A stretch of 64,000 nucleotides of DNA from Strongylocentrotus purpuratus (GCF_000002235.5 NW_022145609.1:23176408-23240407), one strand, 5' to 3'; positions 9,077 through 22,260 are shown, counted from the first letter of the stretch. A program made the numbers and translations. Notes: generated by a model not told the origin, from the letters alone.

Positions 9077-11084
9077 CACTGTCGCTCATATACACTGTTG
9101 GTCATAATGGTGGAATAATTATTTTTTACCCCAGTTTAGGGAAGGATTTAAAAAAATGAATTATTTCTAATAGATCTAGATAATGGCATACATTCTCAGA
9201 TTTTATTGAATATTAATTTGCGAGTGTTTGTTTTGCGTGACTGCTAAATCATATGTGTGCTACTACGCTAATCAGCTAAGAGACCTACGTCCTTAAGTCA
9301 TAATTGACAGTAATGAGGATTAATGCCTCACAAAAGGGCACTAATATATAGCTGATCGACACGATTTTTATCTTGGGGCCTCACAGTAGCGAGGCCATTG
9401 CTTAGCCCCTGAATCATGACTGTACGCAGTGGTTGCTAGGGTACGCGGCCGCCCCCACATATCCCCCAAAACGAAGAAAATGCAATAAATTGTCAAAAAT
9501 TCACTGCATTTTCCCCCGGCCCCCAACAGGAAAAATTCCTCTGTGTGGCCATGCCATGAACCATAATGCATGGATATGTGGGGGCGGCCGCGTACCCTAG
9601 CAACCACTGCGTCCAGTCATGATTCAGGGGCTAAGCAATTGCCTCGTTACTGTGAGGCCCCAGGATAAAAATCGTGTCGATCAGCTATATTAGTGCCCTT
9701 TTGTGAGGCATTAATCCTAATTACTGTCAATTATGACTTAAGGACGTAGGTTCCCTAGCTGATTAGCATAGTAGCACACATATGATTTAGCAGTCAAGCA
9801 AAACAAACACTCGCAAATTAATATTCAATACAATCTGAAAATGTATGCCATTATCTAGATCTATTAGAAATAAATCATTTTTTAAAATCCTTCCCTAAAC
9901 TGGGGTAAAAATAATTATTCCACCATTATGACCAACAGTGTAGTTGAGATATTTTTGTTTTATCCCAATTTATGGAATTATTTTTAAAATAATTTATTCC
10001 TAATGGATCTTGATAATAGTATACATTCTCAGATTTTATTGAATAATAATTTGCCAATGTGTTTTTTGCGTGACTACTATAGCATGTGTATGCTAGTATG
10101 CTTATCAACTAGGGGACCTAAGCCCTTAAGTCATAAATGACAGTAATGAGGATTAATGCCCCACAAAAGGGAGCACATCGACACGGTTTTGATCCAGGGG
10201 CCTCGCAGATACGAGGCCATTGCTTTGTCACTGAACCATGACTGTACGCAGCGGGGGCTAGGATAGGGGTCAGTTTCCATAAATAAAAATAAAAAAGAAA
10301 ATGCAATACATTTTCAATAATTTATTGCATTTTACCCCGGTCCCCAACATTAAAAAAAATCCTCTGTACGGCCATGCATTATGGCTCAAAGCGTGAGATC
10401 TATGACAAATGGATGGTTAGTTCCACAAAGAAAATGCAATAAATTATCAATAATTCATTGAATTTCCCCCTGGTCCCCAACCGAAAAATAAACTTCTGTG
10501 TGCCCATGCCTTGAGCCATAATGCATGGCCGTACAGAAAATTTTTTTTTATGTTGGGGACCGGGGCAAAGCAATGGCCTCGTAACTGTGAGGCCCCAGGA
10601 TCAAAACCGTGTCGATGTTCCATATTAGTGCCCTTTTGTGGGGCATTAATCCTCATTACTGTCATTTATTACTTAACTCATAGCCTGCCATGAGGCTGCG
10701 TGCACGCTATTGTTACGCTGCTTCTTGCATGCTAGCAAACATTCGTAATAGCAGTTATTGTTCATGCCCATTGGACTGTGCCTAGTGTTTTGCACGCGCT
10801 ATTGTTAGTACCATCGCCTTAATCCAATTACCTCGTTATAAATCTGGCACTGGAGGGATTAGCCCTGTGGCAGGATAAGAGTTAAGGGCGTAGGTCCCCT
10901 AGTTGATAAGCATAGTAGCATACACATGCTTTAGAAGTCACGCAAAACAAACACTGGCAAATTATTATTCAATACAATCTGAGAATGTATGTAATTATCT
11001 AGATCTATTAGGAATAAATCATTGTCAAAATAATTCCATAAATTGGGGTAAAACAGAAATATTCTAACTATATGAGCGACAGTG
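9077..11084. mobile_element. Outer Tc1/mariner-like fold-back element, TA TSD
   Basis: The ends read CACTGTCGCTCATATA and TATGAGCGACAGTG, flanked by TA (9075-9076 and 11085-11086). Long inverted arms follow: about 9943-10260 pairs with parts of 10550-11084. The CACTG...CAGTG ends with TA duplication fit Tc1/mariner elements. No transposase frame is present. A related element has inserted 16 bases from the left end, and about 195 bases near 10686-10880 interrupt the right arm. Confidence 0.8.
9093..9940. mobile_element. Inner fold-back element nested in its relative, TA TSD
   Basis: This is an 848-bp near-perfect palindrome with arms of about 370 bases (9093-9463 against 9572-9940) and a short centre. 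The ends are CACTGTTGGTCATAAT and ATTATGACCAACAGTG, flanked by TA (9091-9092 and 9941-9942). The arms match those of the outer element, so one copy jumped into the end of another of the same family. There is no coding sequence. The arms could form a very long RNA hairpin in the NLR pre-mRNA. Confidence 0.85.
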
Positions 11085-11086
11085 TA

Positions 11087-12118
11087 CATTTTCAGTGATA
11101 TTTACCAATGCAACTCACAGAGATTGGAGCGTCAATTTGGATTTCAAGAAAATTACATTTTTTATATGATATACAACATATGTCATAATTATTTGCCTGT
11201 CATATCTTCATTGGGGGCCCTTTTTATAACTGAACTGTTACCTTAAAACGTGATTGCAATCACTTAAGTCGATTCGACAACTAATAGTCGTTATTTTCCC
11301 ACTAAAAGCCATTTTCAAGCCCTTTCGTTTTGAGGGAAGGTCTGAATTAGTATTTTCTTTCAAATGCCGTTGGAATTTAACCTTTTCATTTGTTTGGCCT
11401 GCAAATGGGACATAGTACCTTTAAAGGCGAGAAACTGTTTTTTGTTTGTTAATGTTCTGTACTACATGTATGGATCACCCAATATCATATATCATTTTAG
11501 ATCTTTTTTTTAATGTTATATCATATCATAATATCTTATATTTTATTATACCACATTACAGTGCATTTAATTATATTATGTTATTCATTTATTTATCAAT
11601 TTATGTACAGTGCTATTATAAGCAGGGTTGCCTCCTCAGTTCATAAACTGCTATCCGTGAGGACCTTACATAATTAAAAAAAAACAATGCATATATAATA
11701 TTTAAACACATAAATAACACAATAAACAAACATTAAGAGTACAAAGATAAAATAACATAAGAAACGAGTATTATGAACCTTGAGTTATATTACATATAAT
11801 CATACTTAATCCATTCAAATTTAGGAAAATGCTCACAAAACTGAAGGAAAAAAACATAGGGCAAATAAGGAAAGTATCATATTAAGTAGCGATACATTGT
11901 ATCAATTAAACAAATCATAGTCCATCTAATATCACATCATTCTAGGAAATTGAAGAGACTGATAATGATTCTCATACCTTTATGAATTGTGTAAAATTGT
12001 CTTTGATCCTGTTTGGATCAAACAAGATCGTAATTCCAATGCTTATTTCCTTAATTTTAAAGATTATCTTATAATTTGTTATGTTTGTTTTATCCTATTT
12101 TCACATATATATATATAG
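11087..12118 (+). other. NLR intron, nothing recognised
   Basis: The sequence is AT-rich. A (TA)n run sits directly against the acceptor ATATATATAG of the next exon, an unusual pyrimidine-poor acceptor context, although TTTTATCCTATTTTCAC lies just upstream. Confidence 0.5.
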
Positions 12119-12516
12119 GTTAGAGCGTCAGGTCATTCTGTACGTAAACTTCACCTAGATCATCGGTGCCACAACGACATACTGCAGCATGGCTTTACTG
12201 TGGAAATGTTATTTCCAAACTTGGAGCGCCTGATTTTCACTTCTTCCCAAACAGTGTCCCCTGACATCGTAGGATCCTTTGGTCATTGTGGGCTTAAAGA
12301 GTTGTCATTCGCCACAGAAAACAGACAGGGCAACACTAAAGAGGATGAAGAATATCATGTCCCTCTGGTCGGAGATCCCTCCTCTCTGGAACATGTTTTC
12401 TTGAAGTCGTTTCCACTACTTACCAATCTCTCATTCAAAGAGCTTGTGATTGGAAACAATCGTTGTAAAATAATACTGAGCTCTCTCAAACAGCATCAGC
12501 ACTTGAAAAACTTATG
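12119..12516 (+). CDS. NLR LRR exon 3 (long)
   Basis: This 398-bp exon encodes about 132 residues. Segments such as SVRKLHLDHRC, MLFPNLERLIFTS, GLKELSFA and LEHVFLKSFPLLTNLSF show repeated LxxLxL spacing. It is about twice the size of the other modules and covers several LRRs. It starts in phase 0 and ends ...HLKNL plus TG at TATG|GTAAGA. The two pending bases join C of the next exon to give Cys. Confidence 0.75.
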
Positions 12517-14362
12517 GTAAGACATTACGTAAAATTCCAAAGTCAATATAACATTTTGAAGATGGATGTTGTAAAATAGAATAGTGTAGTGACCAAATAT
12601 GTTTTTGTTTTAAATTGTCGCTTCGAGCACATGCTTGTGAAATGCAAACTTCCACAAGTCTAGTTCCCCGCCGAGGGTCGGTATTTCAACGAAAATGAGG
12701 GGTCCCTCTGCCTTGTAAATCTGTAAAGTGGTTGTCTAGACCCTCCCCTCCAAAATTTAGAAAAAGCCATGAAGTATCTAAATTAACGATTCACATTTGC
12801 TCGACCCCACTGAGAGAACTGAGAAATGGACCTACACTTATATGTGCGGTCAAAAGTGTTCAAACTACAGAATGCAAATTTTCTTGCTTGGTCAATGCGC
12901 TCCCTCGCAAAACAAAAATGTAATTTGGCAAAGTGCGTGGATAGAATGTGAAATCGATCTTCCCAATTAAATCGCTATGTGTTCACATGAATTTTCCGTT
13001 TCTCTCTTTCCTTTTTGCACCATCCCCTACCACCACAATTTTTGTTCCAGGTCCAAGCCTCCGGGTCGAGCCTGTTCAGCCTCCCCCCTCCCCCGCACTT
13101 TCAACAACACTCCGATCCCTGATTATATCTGAGACTTTTCGCAGTGTTATTACATAGTATTATGTAGCGAGGGAGGGGGATACCCCCCATCTAGATTATG
13201 GAGGTTTTCGCAAATTGAATGTCTGAAACTTGATTCTGGAGGTAATGTGTACAAACATAAAAGACTCTGGGTGACTCTAGGCTTGGCGAGCTTATATTCG
13301 TAAAATACACGAATTGCAATAGATTGATGATGACAGTAGCCAGACTGTTTTAAATACAAACGCGCAATGGAGCGTAGCCACCATCAAGCAAGGTAATTTT
13401 TTGGAATTCTGAACCTTTGCCTTTACCTGTACAATGCGTGTATTTTGTGGCATTATGCTAGGTTTACTTTGACACTATTTATATTTCCTATCTGGAGTGA
13501 CGGTCCAGTTGAGGATTTCATATGGGAAACTTATCCTTAACTATTTGCTTATAGTGAAACCTATTAATCTAATTGTATTCACCTCCTTATAACCAAATGT
13601 CTGCCTGTGATATAATTTAACATTTGGGATCAAAATACCGTATAGTAATGCGTTCCATTACCCCGTTAACGTCAAAATAGATTTATTTTACGCGATGCAC
13701 TAAGGACTCATTTTCAGGAATGTTTTCCTTTTTGGAAACTGTGGTACTCACCCTATATTTTTGTTGCAACTTTTTATAAATTGCCAAGGGATAAAGACAT
13801 GTGCCCACATCTGCCCCACTCACCGATTCAGGATCACATCCCCTGATTTGGCTCAGTTTCAAGTACAAACAAGTTGTACAATGTCAAATATATCAGAGTT
13901 CCTTAGTAACACTTTTTACCTGTCTGAACAAAATGAATGTAATTAGTATTTACATGTTAAGGGACAGGGGTAGATAATGTATATGTTGACAAATTGAGCA
14001 TGAGCGAAATGGTCATATTTGCCAATCAACTAAAGTTTTGAACATCCCTTTAGGATTGCATTCCCATTAGTTTATTTCACTTTATTTTGCATAATTATTT
14101 TTGTTAAATCCTCGCCACAGCATATAATTATTTATTGTAAGGCCACATTAACGAATGACGCCAGGACGCTGTAAACATTTTTCTTTTTCTTTCGAGAAGG
14201 AATAAGTTGCTCGATTCTTTCGTACTTCATGCAAAACTGGATGAAAGACGCACTTTTACATGCTTCATCTTTAGGTTTTACCAAGAATTATAGTTTGAAG
14301 CTAATGACAAGCTTTAAAAGTATATACCTTTATTCAATGACTTTTTGATCGTGTCTTTACAG
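12517..14362 (+). other. NLR intron, nothing recognised
   Basis: This 1.85-kb intron shows short open frames without splice or homology support and a C-rich patch near 13070. No transposon ends or tandem repeats were identified. Confidence 0.5.
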
Positions 14363-14456
14363 CGTCATTCACTGTTACACTGATGATGATCTCGACCCCA
14401 TTGTGTCAGCTATCAACATGGAAAACAGGATGAAGGTTAATGTTCAACATGACCAG
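14363..14456 (+). CDS. NLR LRR exon 4
   Basis: The exon has 94 bases. After completing the Cys codon it encodes VIHCYTDDDLDPIVSAINM and ends VNVQHDQ. LKNLCVIHCYTDDDLDPIV reads as a continuous LRR strand and helix across the splice junction, which supports the join. The acceptor is GTGTCTTTACAG and the donor CAG|GTAAAT on a codon boundary. The following intron contains a large LINE. Confidence 0.7.
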
Positions 14457-14587
14457 GTAAATACATATTTTTTTGGAGGCATCGATACAATATCAACACA
14501 CTTTTAATCACAGACCTGATGTAGATGTAATAAAAGCTAATTTACATATGTTAACCCAGTAATTTAATTCACATCATAAAATTCACA

Positions 14588-14836
14588 TCCTACAAGAAGA
14601 GAAGTGAATTCATCAGAGCACGACGCAAACTTAAAGGTACGAAAACAACAATCCAGGAGGACTTAACTACAAAAAACCAAGAACTCTACACAAAAACATT
14701 CAAGTGCAAGGATGTTCTGGCTTCTTGGACTAGTGATGGGCGAATCTTTGCCCTCGTCAAGGCCACCAATGGCAAGGAGGTACGAAAACTTATCACTTGT
14801 ACCCATGATCTCGACATCCTGTCCAAAGCGAACTGA
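14588..14836 (+). pseudogene. LINE ORF1 C-terminal remnant
   Basis: The last 82 codons of a LINE ORF1 are open to a stop, including RARRKLKGTKTTIQEDLT and VLASWTSDGRIFALVKATNG. This basic, helical C-terminus resembles the RNA-chaperone ORF1 tails of animal LINEs. The N-terminal part is absent, consistent with incomplete reverse transcription on insertion. Confidence 0.65.
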
Positions 14837-15200
14837 AAGCATAGTGATTCAAATAGAGTTAATTGCATCCTCAATACACGTCCCTGATCATGTCTTTTTA
14901 TAGCCTAAGTTTTACTATTGTATTTTTTAAATTTATTCTTTCTTTATCAAACAGTTTTAGCTAAATTAATTAATTATTTAGTTATCTTTTTATTACCCAA
15001 CATTTTGTACTCATTATTGTTACATATGTGTGTTTTTGTAATGTCAGTTGTAAATGTTTATTTTATATGTAACAGGCAAATAATTACCAAAAGTATCAAA
15101 CTTATACATATGTGCCAAAATATCTGTATCCTTATATCGTTAACTGAATAATACAAGGGATAATACTTCTCTGGGATATTTACAGTTTGAATCTAAATAT

Positions 15201-18092
15201 TTGTTACCTAATGAATTTGATGATTATGTTAGTTCTTGTGACGGAAATGGTATGTTTTCTATCGCACATTTTAATTGTAGAAGTTTGAAGAGAAATTTCG
15301 AAAATATGAGTAATTTTTTGAAATGTTTTACACATACATTTTCACTCATTGGATTAACAGAAACATGGTTAACCAATACAGATACACCCCTTTTAGAATT
15401 GCCAAATTATATTTTTATTACAAACAACCGTCAAAACAAGTGTGGTGGAGGAGTAGGTATTTATCTTAACAATTGTTTAACATTTAAAAGACGAGAAGAC
15501 TTAGAGATATTGAATGACTGTGTAGAAACGATTTGTGCTGAAATTTATTGTCATAATAACAATGTTGTTATTATTGTAGTATATAGACCTCCAAGTAAAC
15601 CATTATCAACATTTTTGGAAGGTGTTGAACTAATAATGCATAAAATATTGAATGAGAAGAAAGAATGTTACTTTCTTGGTGATTTTAATGTTGACCTACT
15701 TTCTCCAAGTCCATCTGTCAGTACTTTTGTTGATTTATTTACGTCATACTCTTTTTTACCTGTGACATCAAAACCAACCAGAATTACACCTCACTCTGCA
15801 ACCCTCCTCGACAATATATTTACAAACGAATCTGATAATGTTATTAAGTCAGGTATACTTGTTTCTGATGTCAGCGATCACTTACCAATTTTTTTAATCA
15901 TTGATTGCGATTTTGTGAATGAAATAATAAGTTATGTAACATTTAAACGTAATATTGACGATGATTCCATTGTAAGATTTTTTATACTTTTACGTAATCA
16001 AAATTGGGAAGAAGTTTATAAATCAAATGATGTTGATCAAAAATTTTGTACATTTCTTGATCGATATATTTTACTTTATAATGCATGTTTTCCCTTGAAA
16101 AAAACTGTGCAAAAAAGAAAAAAAAGTGATAAACCATGGTTTAATGCATCTTTGAAGAAAAAATGCAAAAAAATATATAAATTGTATCATAGGTTTATAA
16201 CTAATCCTACTCCTCATAGGGAAGCTAAATTTAAATGTTATAGAAATGTTGTAAACGATGAAATACGAAAATGTAAACGTGATTATTATAATAATAAATT
16301 TAATAGTTGTAGAGGAAATATCCATAAGACCTGGAAAGCTATAAATGATGTTTTGAAGAAATCTAATGGCAAGAAACAATGTCAAACTATATTGTATAAT
16401 GGTGAATTAACTGATGATAAAAATGTAATTGTTAATGGTTTCAATGAATATTTTGGTGATAACTTGCCGAATTTGAATGTAGATTTTAACAGTTTTTTTA
16501 ATAATGTAAATGACTCTCAATCAATGTTCTGTGAATCCATAACATTTGCAGAAATGTTAGATATTGTAAAAAAAATTAAGGATAATGCAAGTCCAGGTGA
16601 CGACGACATTAATACAAAAGTTTTTAAAAAATCTATCTGTTTTGTTTTTAAACCATTGTGCAATATTTTTAATCTCTCTCTGGATCAAGGAGTGTTTCCT
16701 CATAGACTTAAGATTGCTAAAGTTATCCCAGTTTTTAAAAAGGGGGATCGAGCCCAATTATCTAATTATAGACCAATTTCGCTTTTATCAATTTTTTCCA
16801 AGACTTTCGAAAAACTTGTTTATAAGAGACTTATTTCATTTATTGATCAAAATCAGATTTTATACAAAAGACAGTTTGGATTCAGAAAAGGTTATTCGAC
16901 ATATATGGCTCTTGTAGAATTAACTAACAAAATATCTCTAGTATTCGAGGAAAAAGAAATTTCTTATTGGTATATTTTTAGATTTATCGAAAGCATTCGA
17001 CAGCATTAATCACGAAATACTTTTAAACAAAATGGAACGCTATGGTATAAGAGGTACACCCCTAAAATGGTTTCGGAGTTATGTCAGTGATCGTAAACAA
17101 TATACATTTATAGACAACCACAAATCTGATTTATGTAATATATCTGTTGGTGTGCCCCAGGGATCCGTTTTGGGGCCCCTATTATTTCTATTGTTCATAA
17201 ATGATCTTCAATTTATTAGTGATGTATTATAATCAATTATCTTTGCCGATGACACAATTCTCTTTATTTCAGGTAATGATGTAGCAGAAGTTAATAATGT
17301 ATTGAACGTAGAAATGAAAAATGTTACTAAGTGGTTCTCTGCTAATCGATTGGCTGTAAATATTGATAAAACTTGTTACATGATATTCAAACCTAAGAAT
17401 AAGTTCATTAATGAAGACTTAATACAAATATTTATTGGAGATTGCTTAATACAACAAGTTAAACAAACACAATTTTTAGGAGTTACAATTGATGATAAAA
17501 TAACATGGAAATTACATATTGATGACATTTGTTCAAAAAATTTCTCAAGCCGTAGGGGTAATGAATAGATTAAGAACTGTTGTTCCAATGAGGATTCTTT
17601 TAACCCTGTATTACACAATGATTTTACCTTATTTATCATATTGCAATATTGTATGGGGTAACAGTGCACTGTATCTTAGAAATAGAATTGGAGTACTCCA
17701 GAAGCGTGCAATACGAGTTATTTGCAATTCACAACCTCTTGCCCACACAACCCCTTTATTTCAGCAGTTGAGTATTTTAAAAGTGGATCAAATGTGTAGT
17801 TTGCAAATTGCAATTTTTATGTACTCCTATTTTAAGAACATTTTACCAGATAGTTTTAATAATTATTTCACTTCAAATTGTACAATTCATAGCCATAGTA
17901 CCAGAAATTCAAATCACTTAAGATTACCGTTATAGTTTCTCTCAAACAACAATTTCTTACACTGGTGTAAAATCCTGGAATTCAGTACCAGTAGAGATTA
18001 AGAACAGTCCGACACTTTCTAATTTTAAACGTAAATTTAAACTGTATATTTTACATAAAAACAATTCACAAACTTATAGTGGTACAATATAA
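15201..18092 (+). pseudogene. LINE ORF2: APE endonuclease and reverse transcriptase, broken
   Basis: The endonuclease part shows HFNCRSLKRN, GLTETWL, VVYRPPS, FLGDFNVDLL and VSDHLPI. The reverse transcriptase shows AKVIPVFKKGD, NYRPISLL and FGFRKGYST in the first frame, to about 16965. After a frameshift it continues LDLSKAFDSINHEILL and GVPQGSVLGPLLFLLFIND. A stop at about 17230 precedes FADDTILF, the catalytic FADD box. A further shift near 17540 leads to the C-terminal region (MILPYLSYCNIVWG). The multiple breaks make it inactive. The order endonuclease, RT, C-terminal domain is as expected for non-LTR elements. Confidence 0.9.
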
Positions 18093-18473
18093 TTTTTTTG
18101 TTTGCCTGTTTAATTTGCCAACTTAATTTTGTTTTTATCATGTACTGTACGTCGCTATTGTTTGTGGTTTTTTGGTTTGTTTTTGTTTTTTGTTTGTTTA
18201 TATATATAAAATATCCAAAATATCTAATATTGTTCTGGGGATTAGCCTCGACAGGCCCCTGGCTTTTGTTTGTCCCCCCACATTTTTTTTATATCTACAT
18301 GTATTTAGTTGTTCTTTGTTTACGGACTTTAGATTTTGTTTGCTATTTGTTTCTCTTAATATTATTGTTTGTTAATTGTGTATTTTTTATATGTCTGAAC
18401 ATGTATGTATACTTTTTGTTTTTTTATGAACCACATGTGGAAATAAAACTTGAACTTGAAACTTGAACTTGAA

Positions 18474-19087
18474 TTTCAACTTCGGGCTTATGCCGTTTCG
18501 AAGTGAAACATCATGAGCAAAAACCGAAATTCTCTCCCAGTGAAACAAAATATTGATTAAAAAAATATGCACAGATCTGAAGAGCTAGATATCATTGACA
18601 CTAACCACAAATAGAATTTATTTCATTTCTTTATGGTAATAATCAGTAATCGCTCAATAATATACAGTTCCGATAATTATGATGGGTGAAGGTTACCTCC
18701 TATGAATCCCAATGCAGCACGATTGACTTTGATTAAAATTTACGAGAATTGAGTCTCTGCTCCAGACTTTCTTACCTATTTCTACAACCAAATATTTTCA
18801 AAATGTTGTCATGTAGCAGCAATTTAACAAGACCTATTTTCACTACTGGTCCTGCAATCAAAATTTCACAAATACGACCATACCTCTTGAATTTTATTCT
18901 GGACTCATTTACATCTCATTTACACCTCATTGAAACTGTGGAAATGACTATAAACCGATTTCAAACCGACTTACTTTTCGTCATTGGGGTAATGAAATTG
19001 TTTGAATATTCTGTTGTCAACTTGTGTCGGTCTCAGTGTCACTGGAATATCAATTTTATAATTAATTAATTATATTATTTGTAACAG
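18474..19087 (+). other. NLR intron right of the LINE
   Basis: No repeat or exon is recognised. The AT-rich sequence ends in a stretch of A/T and TTTGTAACAG, the acceptor of LRR exon 5. Confidence 0.5.
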
Positions 19088-19240
19088 GCCCAGAAACATA
19101 TCAAATGTGTAAAAATGTCATCAAGCTTAGCGGATGCTCTGTGCAATCGGACATCCATACAGGAGTTGAGTCTGATGGAGAAAACCATCTTCTCCAATGC
19201 TTGGTTTTCAGAGGAAAACGAAAGAAAAATAGACTCGAAG
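19088..19240 (+). CDS. NLR LRR exon 5
   Basis: The exon has 51 codons, phase 0/0, with a GTAATT donor. It encodes AQKHIKCVKMSSSLADALCN, then SIQELSLMEKTIF and ERKIDSK. SLADAL-CN-SIQELSLM is an LRR helix-strand pattern, and the exon ends in the same SK|GT context as the array exons. It is the last non-array LRR exon. Its phase-0 end can join any array exon or the terminal exon directly. Confidence 0.7.
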
Positions 19241-19488
19241 GTAATTATAAGTGTGTCAGTGTATTGGCAGCCAATTCTTCTCATTGAGTTATGTTCCTCG
19301 ATATGTCGCAAATGTTAATGAGAAGTTACCCATATGAGCTAACATGTACGTTGTTGTTGAACATGGCAAAATCTTAGCAAATCGGGAAATAAAAATGAAT
19401 GTCGCCGCTTCCCTTCAAGCCGACGAAAAAGGAACCCCAAAGAGGTAGCTTACTGACTAAATTACATTGATGGTCGTCAGTGCGGATG

Positions 19489-20190
19489 TCCAGACGCGTA
19501 GCCAGGGGGGCAGTGGGGGCGGTTGCCCCCCCCCCCCCCCGAAAACAGACGTAGGAACAAAAAGGAGCAGATAAAGAAACATTTTTGAAAATTCAGAAAA
19601 GGATTAAGAGTCGACAATGGTACAACGAATCGTCTTCTTTCTCTAATAATTTAATGAAACGTCAAAGCTTCCGCGCCTCGCCCGGGAGGGGGGGGGAAAC
19701 TGAATTCAGACAAGAATTAAGAGTCGAGCACGGCACAACGAATCGTCTTCTTTCTCTAATAATTTAATTAAAAACGTCAAAGCTTCCGCGCTCCGCGTGA
19801 GAGGAGGAAACTGAATTCATAGAAAGATTAAGAGTCGAGAACAGTTCAACGAATCGTCTTCTTTCTCTAATAATTTAATGAAACGTCAAAGCTTCCGCGT
19901 GAGAGGAGGAAACTGAATTCAGAGAAGTATTAAGAGTCGAGAACAGTACAACGAATTGTCTTCTTTCTCTAATAAATTAATGAAATGTCGAAGCTTTCAC
20001 GTTTTGCGCGAGAGGAGGGGGAAAACTGAATTCAGACAAGGATTAAGAGTCGAGAACGGTACAACGAATCGTCTTCATTCTCTATAATTGAATGAAACGT
20101 CAAAGCTTCCGGGCCTCCCCCGGGAGGGGGGAACTAAATTCAGACAAGAATTAAGACTCGAGAACGATAAAACGAATCGTGTTTTTTGTA
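19489..20190. mobile_element. hAT-like fragment filled with minisatellite B
   Basis: The left end, CAGACGCGTAGCCAGGGGGG followed by a poly-C run, resembles the hAT-like ends elsewhere in the window. From 19601, about six units of roughly 108 bases repeat ACAACGAATCGTCTTCTTTC and a GC-rich AAGCTTCCGCG palindrome, as at 1385-1790. A right end and TSD were not found, so the element is probably truncated near 20190. Confidence 0.65.
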
Positions 20191-20844
20191 ATATAACAAA
20201 AATTGAACGCAATTTGAATGCGTGTTTTAAGTCATTGCACGAAAATAAACTTGATCTCTCATTCCGCATGTTTTGTCGAAATTAATTCTTTTCCCATGGA
20301 ATCACATCGACATGATGACAACATTAAGCATGTTAAGACACAATTTTAGTGTGTTCAGAAGAGCGCTTTGCCATGAACATGGTCAAATACTGTTTCATTT
20401 CATTTTACACAGATGTCTTAATCGCGTAGTAGGTGGGGAGCGAATGAAGTCACTGATCACTTATTGCGCCTCTTATCAGTAATGTTTTTCCTTTAAAATC
20501 AATCTCATATAAGCATTCATCAATCAACTCCTGAGCATGTTTATAAGTGGTCCTTTCTAAAGAAAAAAAAGAAGATTTACTTCATTTCGAAAGGCCTAAT
20601 GCCGATGCATTGGTAATGTAGAATGAAAACAGACATGTAGATAAACCGTTGGTGAATGGGCTTCCTTGGTGAAATGTAATTTAATATTAATGAATAGATA
20701 AAATAGGCAGTTAGTTGAATTACATTTATTGTTGATTTTATTTTCACCCTTTGTTCACCTACGCACAGTGATGTCAGCAATCCCTTTCATTATATGAAGT
20801 TAAATGAGTATAATTTTGTCCCTTGGGGGTGGAAATTCCTACTC
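20191..20844 (+). other. NLR intron before the array, nothing recognised
   Basis: This is AT-rich intron sequence. Array homology begins near 20845 with the post-exon part of a unit (ACGAGCAAACAAAATGAG), so the first unit is missing its own exon. Confidence 0.5.
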
Positions 20845-21286
20845 ATTACGAGCAAACAAAATGAGTTAAACCGTATCTAGTAAAGAAAAATCATTTGATG
20901 TTTTATTATCATAATGTGAATTATCGTTTCGTTTTATTATTCGACCCTTAATGACTGTGATGTTTAGTAATTACAGCTCCTATACCACATCCCTTGATTT
21001 TTTTTTCGGTTTAGAACTTTTCTTTTTTCTTTTCTTTTTTTATCGTTACATAGCACATTTTAAAAAATTACCTTGATAACAGGGGCAATTCGATGGACAT
21101 GCAATACTTTAATAGTACATCATTATTATGATTAATTCTATAGCGTGTTAACCTACAATGAAATCGATACACTGACGGTCATGAACATTATAAAAGTATA
21201 TTATGTATTCCCTATCGTTTAAAATTGATAGTTTTCAAATTTTGTGTGTTCTTTTTTTTTTGTCGCCATAAATGGCATCTCAACAG

Positions 21287-21487
21287 ATAGAGAAGGTGTG
21301 CATTCACGGTTTTCATCTAAACGAGAATGACCCAACAGCATCACGTGACCTAGTCAGGTTTCTGTGTCTCCTGCCATGTCTTACCGACCTGATGATAAAG
21401 GGCTCTAGATCTGACAGTCATTACAATCGTCTTTTCCTTCTTGATGATTTCTACCACGAACTTGCTCGTCAGGCCTCATCCTCAAAG
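21287..21487 (+). CDS. NLR array LRR exon, copy 1
   Basis: The exon has 67 codons, open and phase 0/0. It begins IEKVCIHGFHLNEND, continues TASRDLVRFLCLLPCLTDL, and ends HELARQASSSK before GTGATT. The segment after the second LRR strand is KGSRSDSHYNRLFLL, the longest in the array. SSSK joined to the IEKV of the next copy gives an uninterrupted LRR solenoid. An ATG 15 bases before the exon (ATGGCATCTCAACAG) is in frame and makes the copy look like a free-standing ORF. The alignment with exon 8325-8492 favours the splice reading. Confidence 0.75.
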
Positions 21488-22062
21488 GTGATTTGCAAGG
21501 TGTATAACGTTAACCAGGAATTCGAGACATTGGCCATATTATGGTTAACTAGAATAATGAATAATGAAACTGTAATCTACTTTGTACCACAATTTACGAG
21601 CAAACAAAATGAGTTAAACCTTATCTAGTAAAGAAATATCATTTGATGTTTTATTACCATAATGTGAATGATCGTTTCGTTTTATTAATCAACCCTTAAT
21701 GACTGTGATGTTCAGTAATTACAGCTCCTACCACATCCCTTGATATTTTTTTTTCGGATTAGAACTTCAAGCTAAAAGCTTAATTACAGTCAAATAAATT
21801 TGAAAATGTAAAAGTTATGTTTATCGGTACATAGCACATTTAAAAAAATTACCTTGATAACAGGGGCAATTCGATGGACATGCAATACTTAGTACATCAT
21901 TATTTTGTTCTAATTCTATAGCGTGTTAACCTACAATGTAATCAATACACTGACGGTCGTGAAAATGATAAAAGTATATTATGTATTCCCTATATTTTAA
22001 AATGGATAGTTGTCAATTTTTTTGTGGTCTTTTTTTTGTCGCCATAAATGGCATCTCAACAG

Positions 22063-22260
22063 ATAGAGAAGGTGTGCATTCACGGTTGTCATCTAAACAA
22101 GAATGTCCCAACAGCATCACGTGACCTAGCCAGGTTTCTGTGTCTCTTGCCTTGTCTTACCGAACTGATGATAAAGGGCTCTGACGATCAATATATTAAT
22201 CTTCTATTCCTTCGTGATGATTTCTACCACGAACTTGCTCGTCAGGCCCCATCTTCAAAG
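22063..22260 (+). CDS. NLR array LRR exon, copy 2
   Basis: The exon has 66 codons, intact and phase 0/0. First strand region: VCIHGCHLNKNV. Second strand and loop: LTELMIKGSDDQYINLLFLR. It ends QAPSSK with a GTGATT donor. The first-strand residues and the loop length differ from copy 1, while the TASRDLARFLCLLPCL core is unchanged. Confidence 0.75.

Larger units (their letters stand above)
14588..18473 (+). mobile_element. 5'-truncated CR1/L2-like LINE
   Basis: The element starts inside ORF1, contains an endonuclease-reverse transcriptase ORF2 broken by several frameshifts, and ends in a short-unit tail of AACTTGAACTTGAA repeats after an AATAAA. A 3' end made of short direct repeats rather than poly-A is typical of CR1/L2-type LINEs. 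It lies in the sense orientation in the NLR intron between LRR exons 4 and 5. I could not identify a target-site duplication. The clade call is provisional; Jockey-group relatives are possible. Confidence 0.8.

Noticed and set aside
9368..10693. Several 60-80 codon frames in both directions
   Set aside because: They lie in the arms of palindromic fold-back elements and mirror each other.
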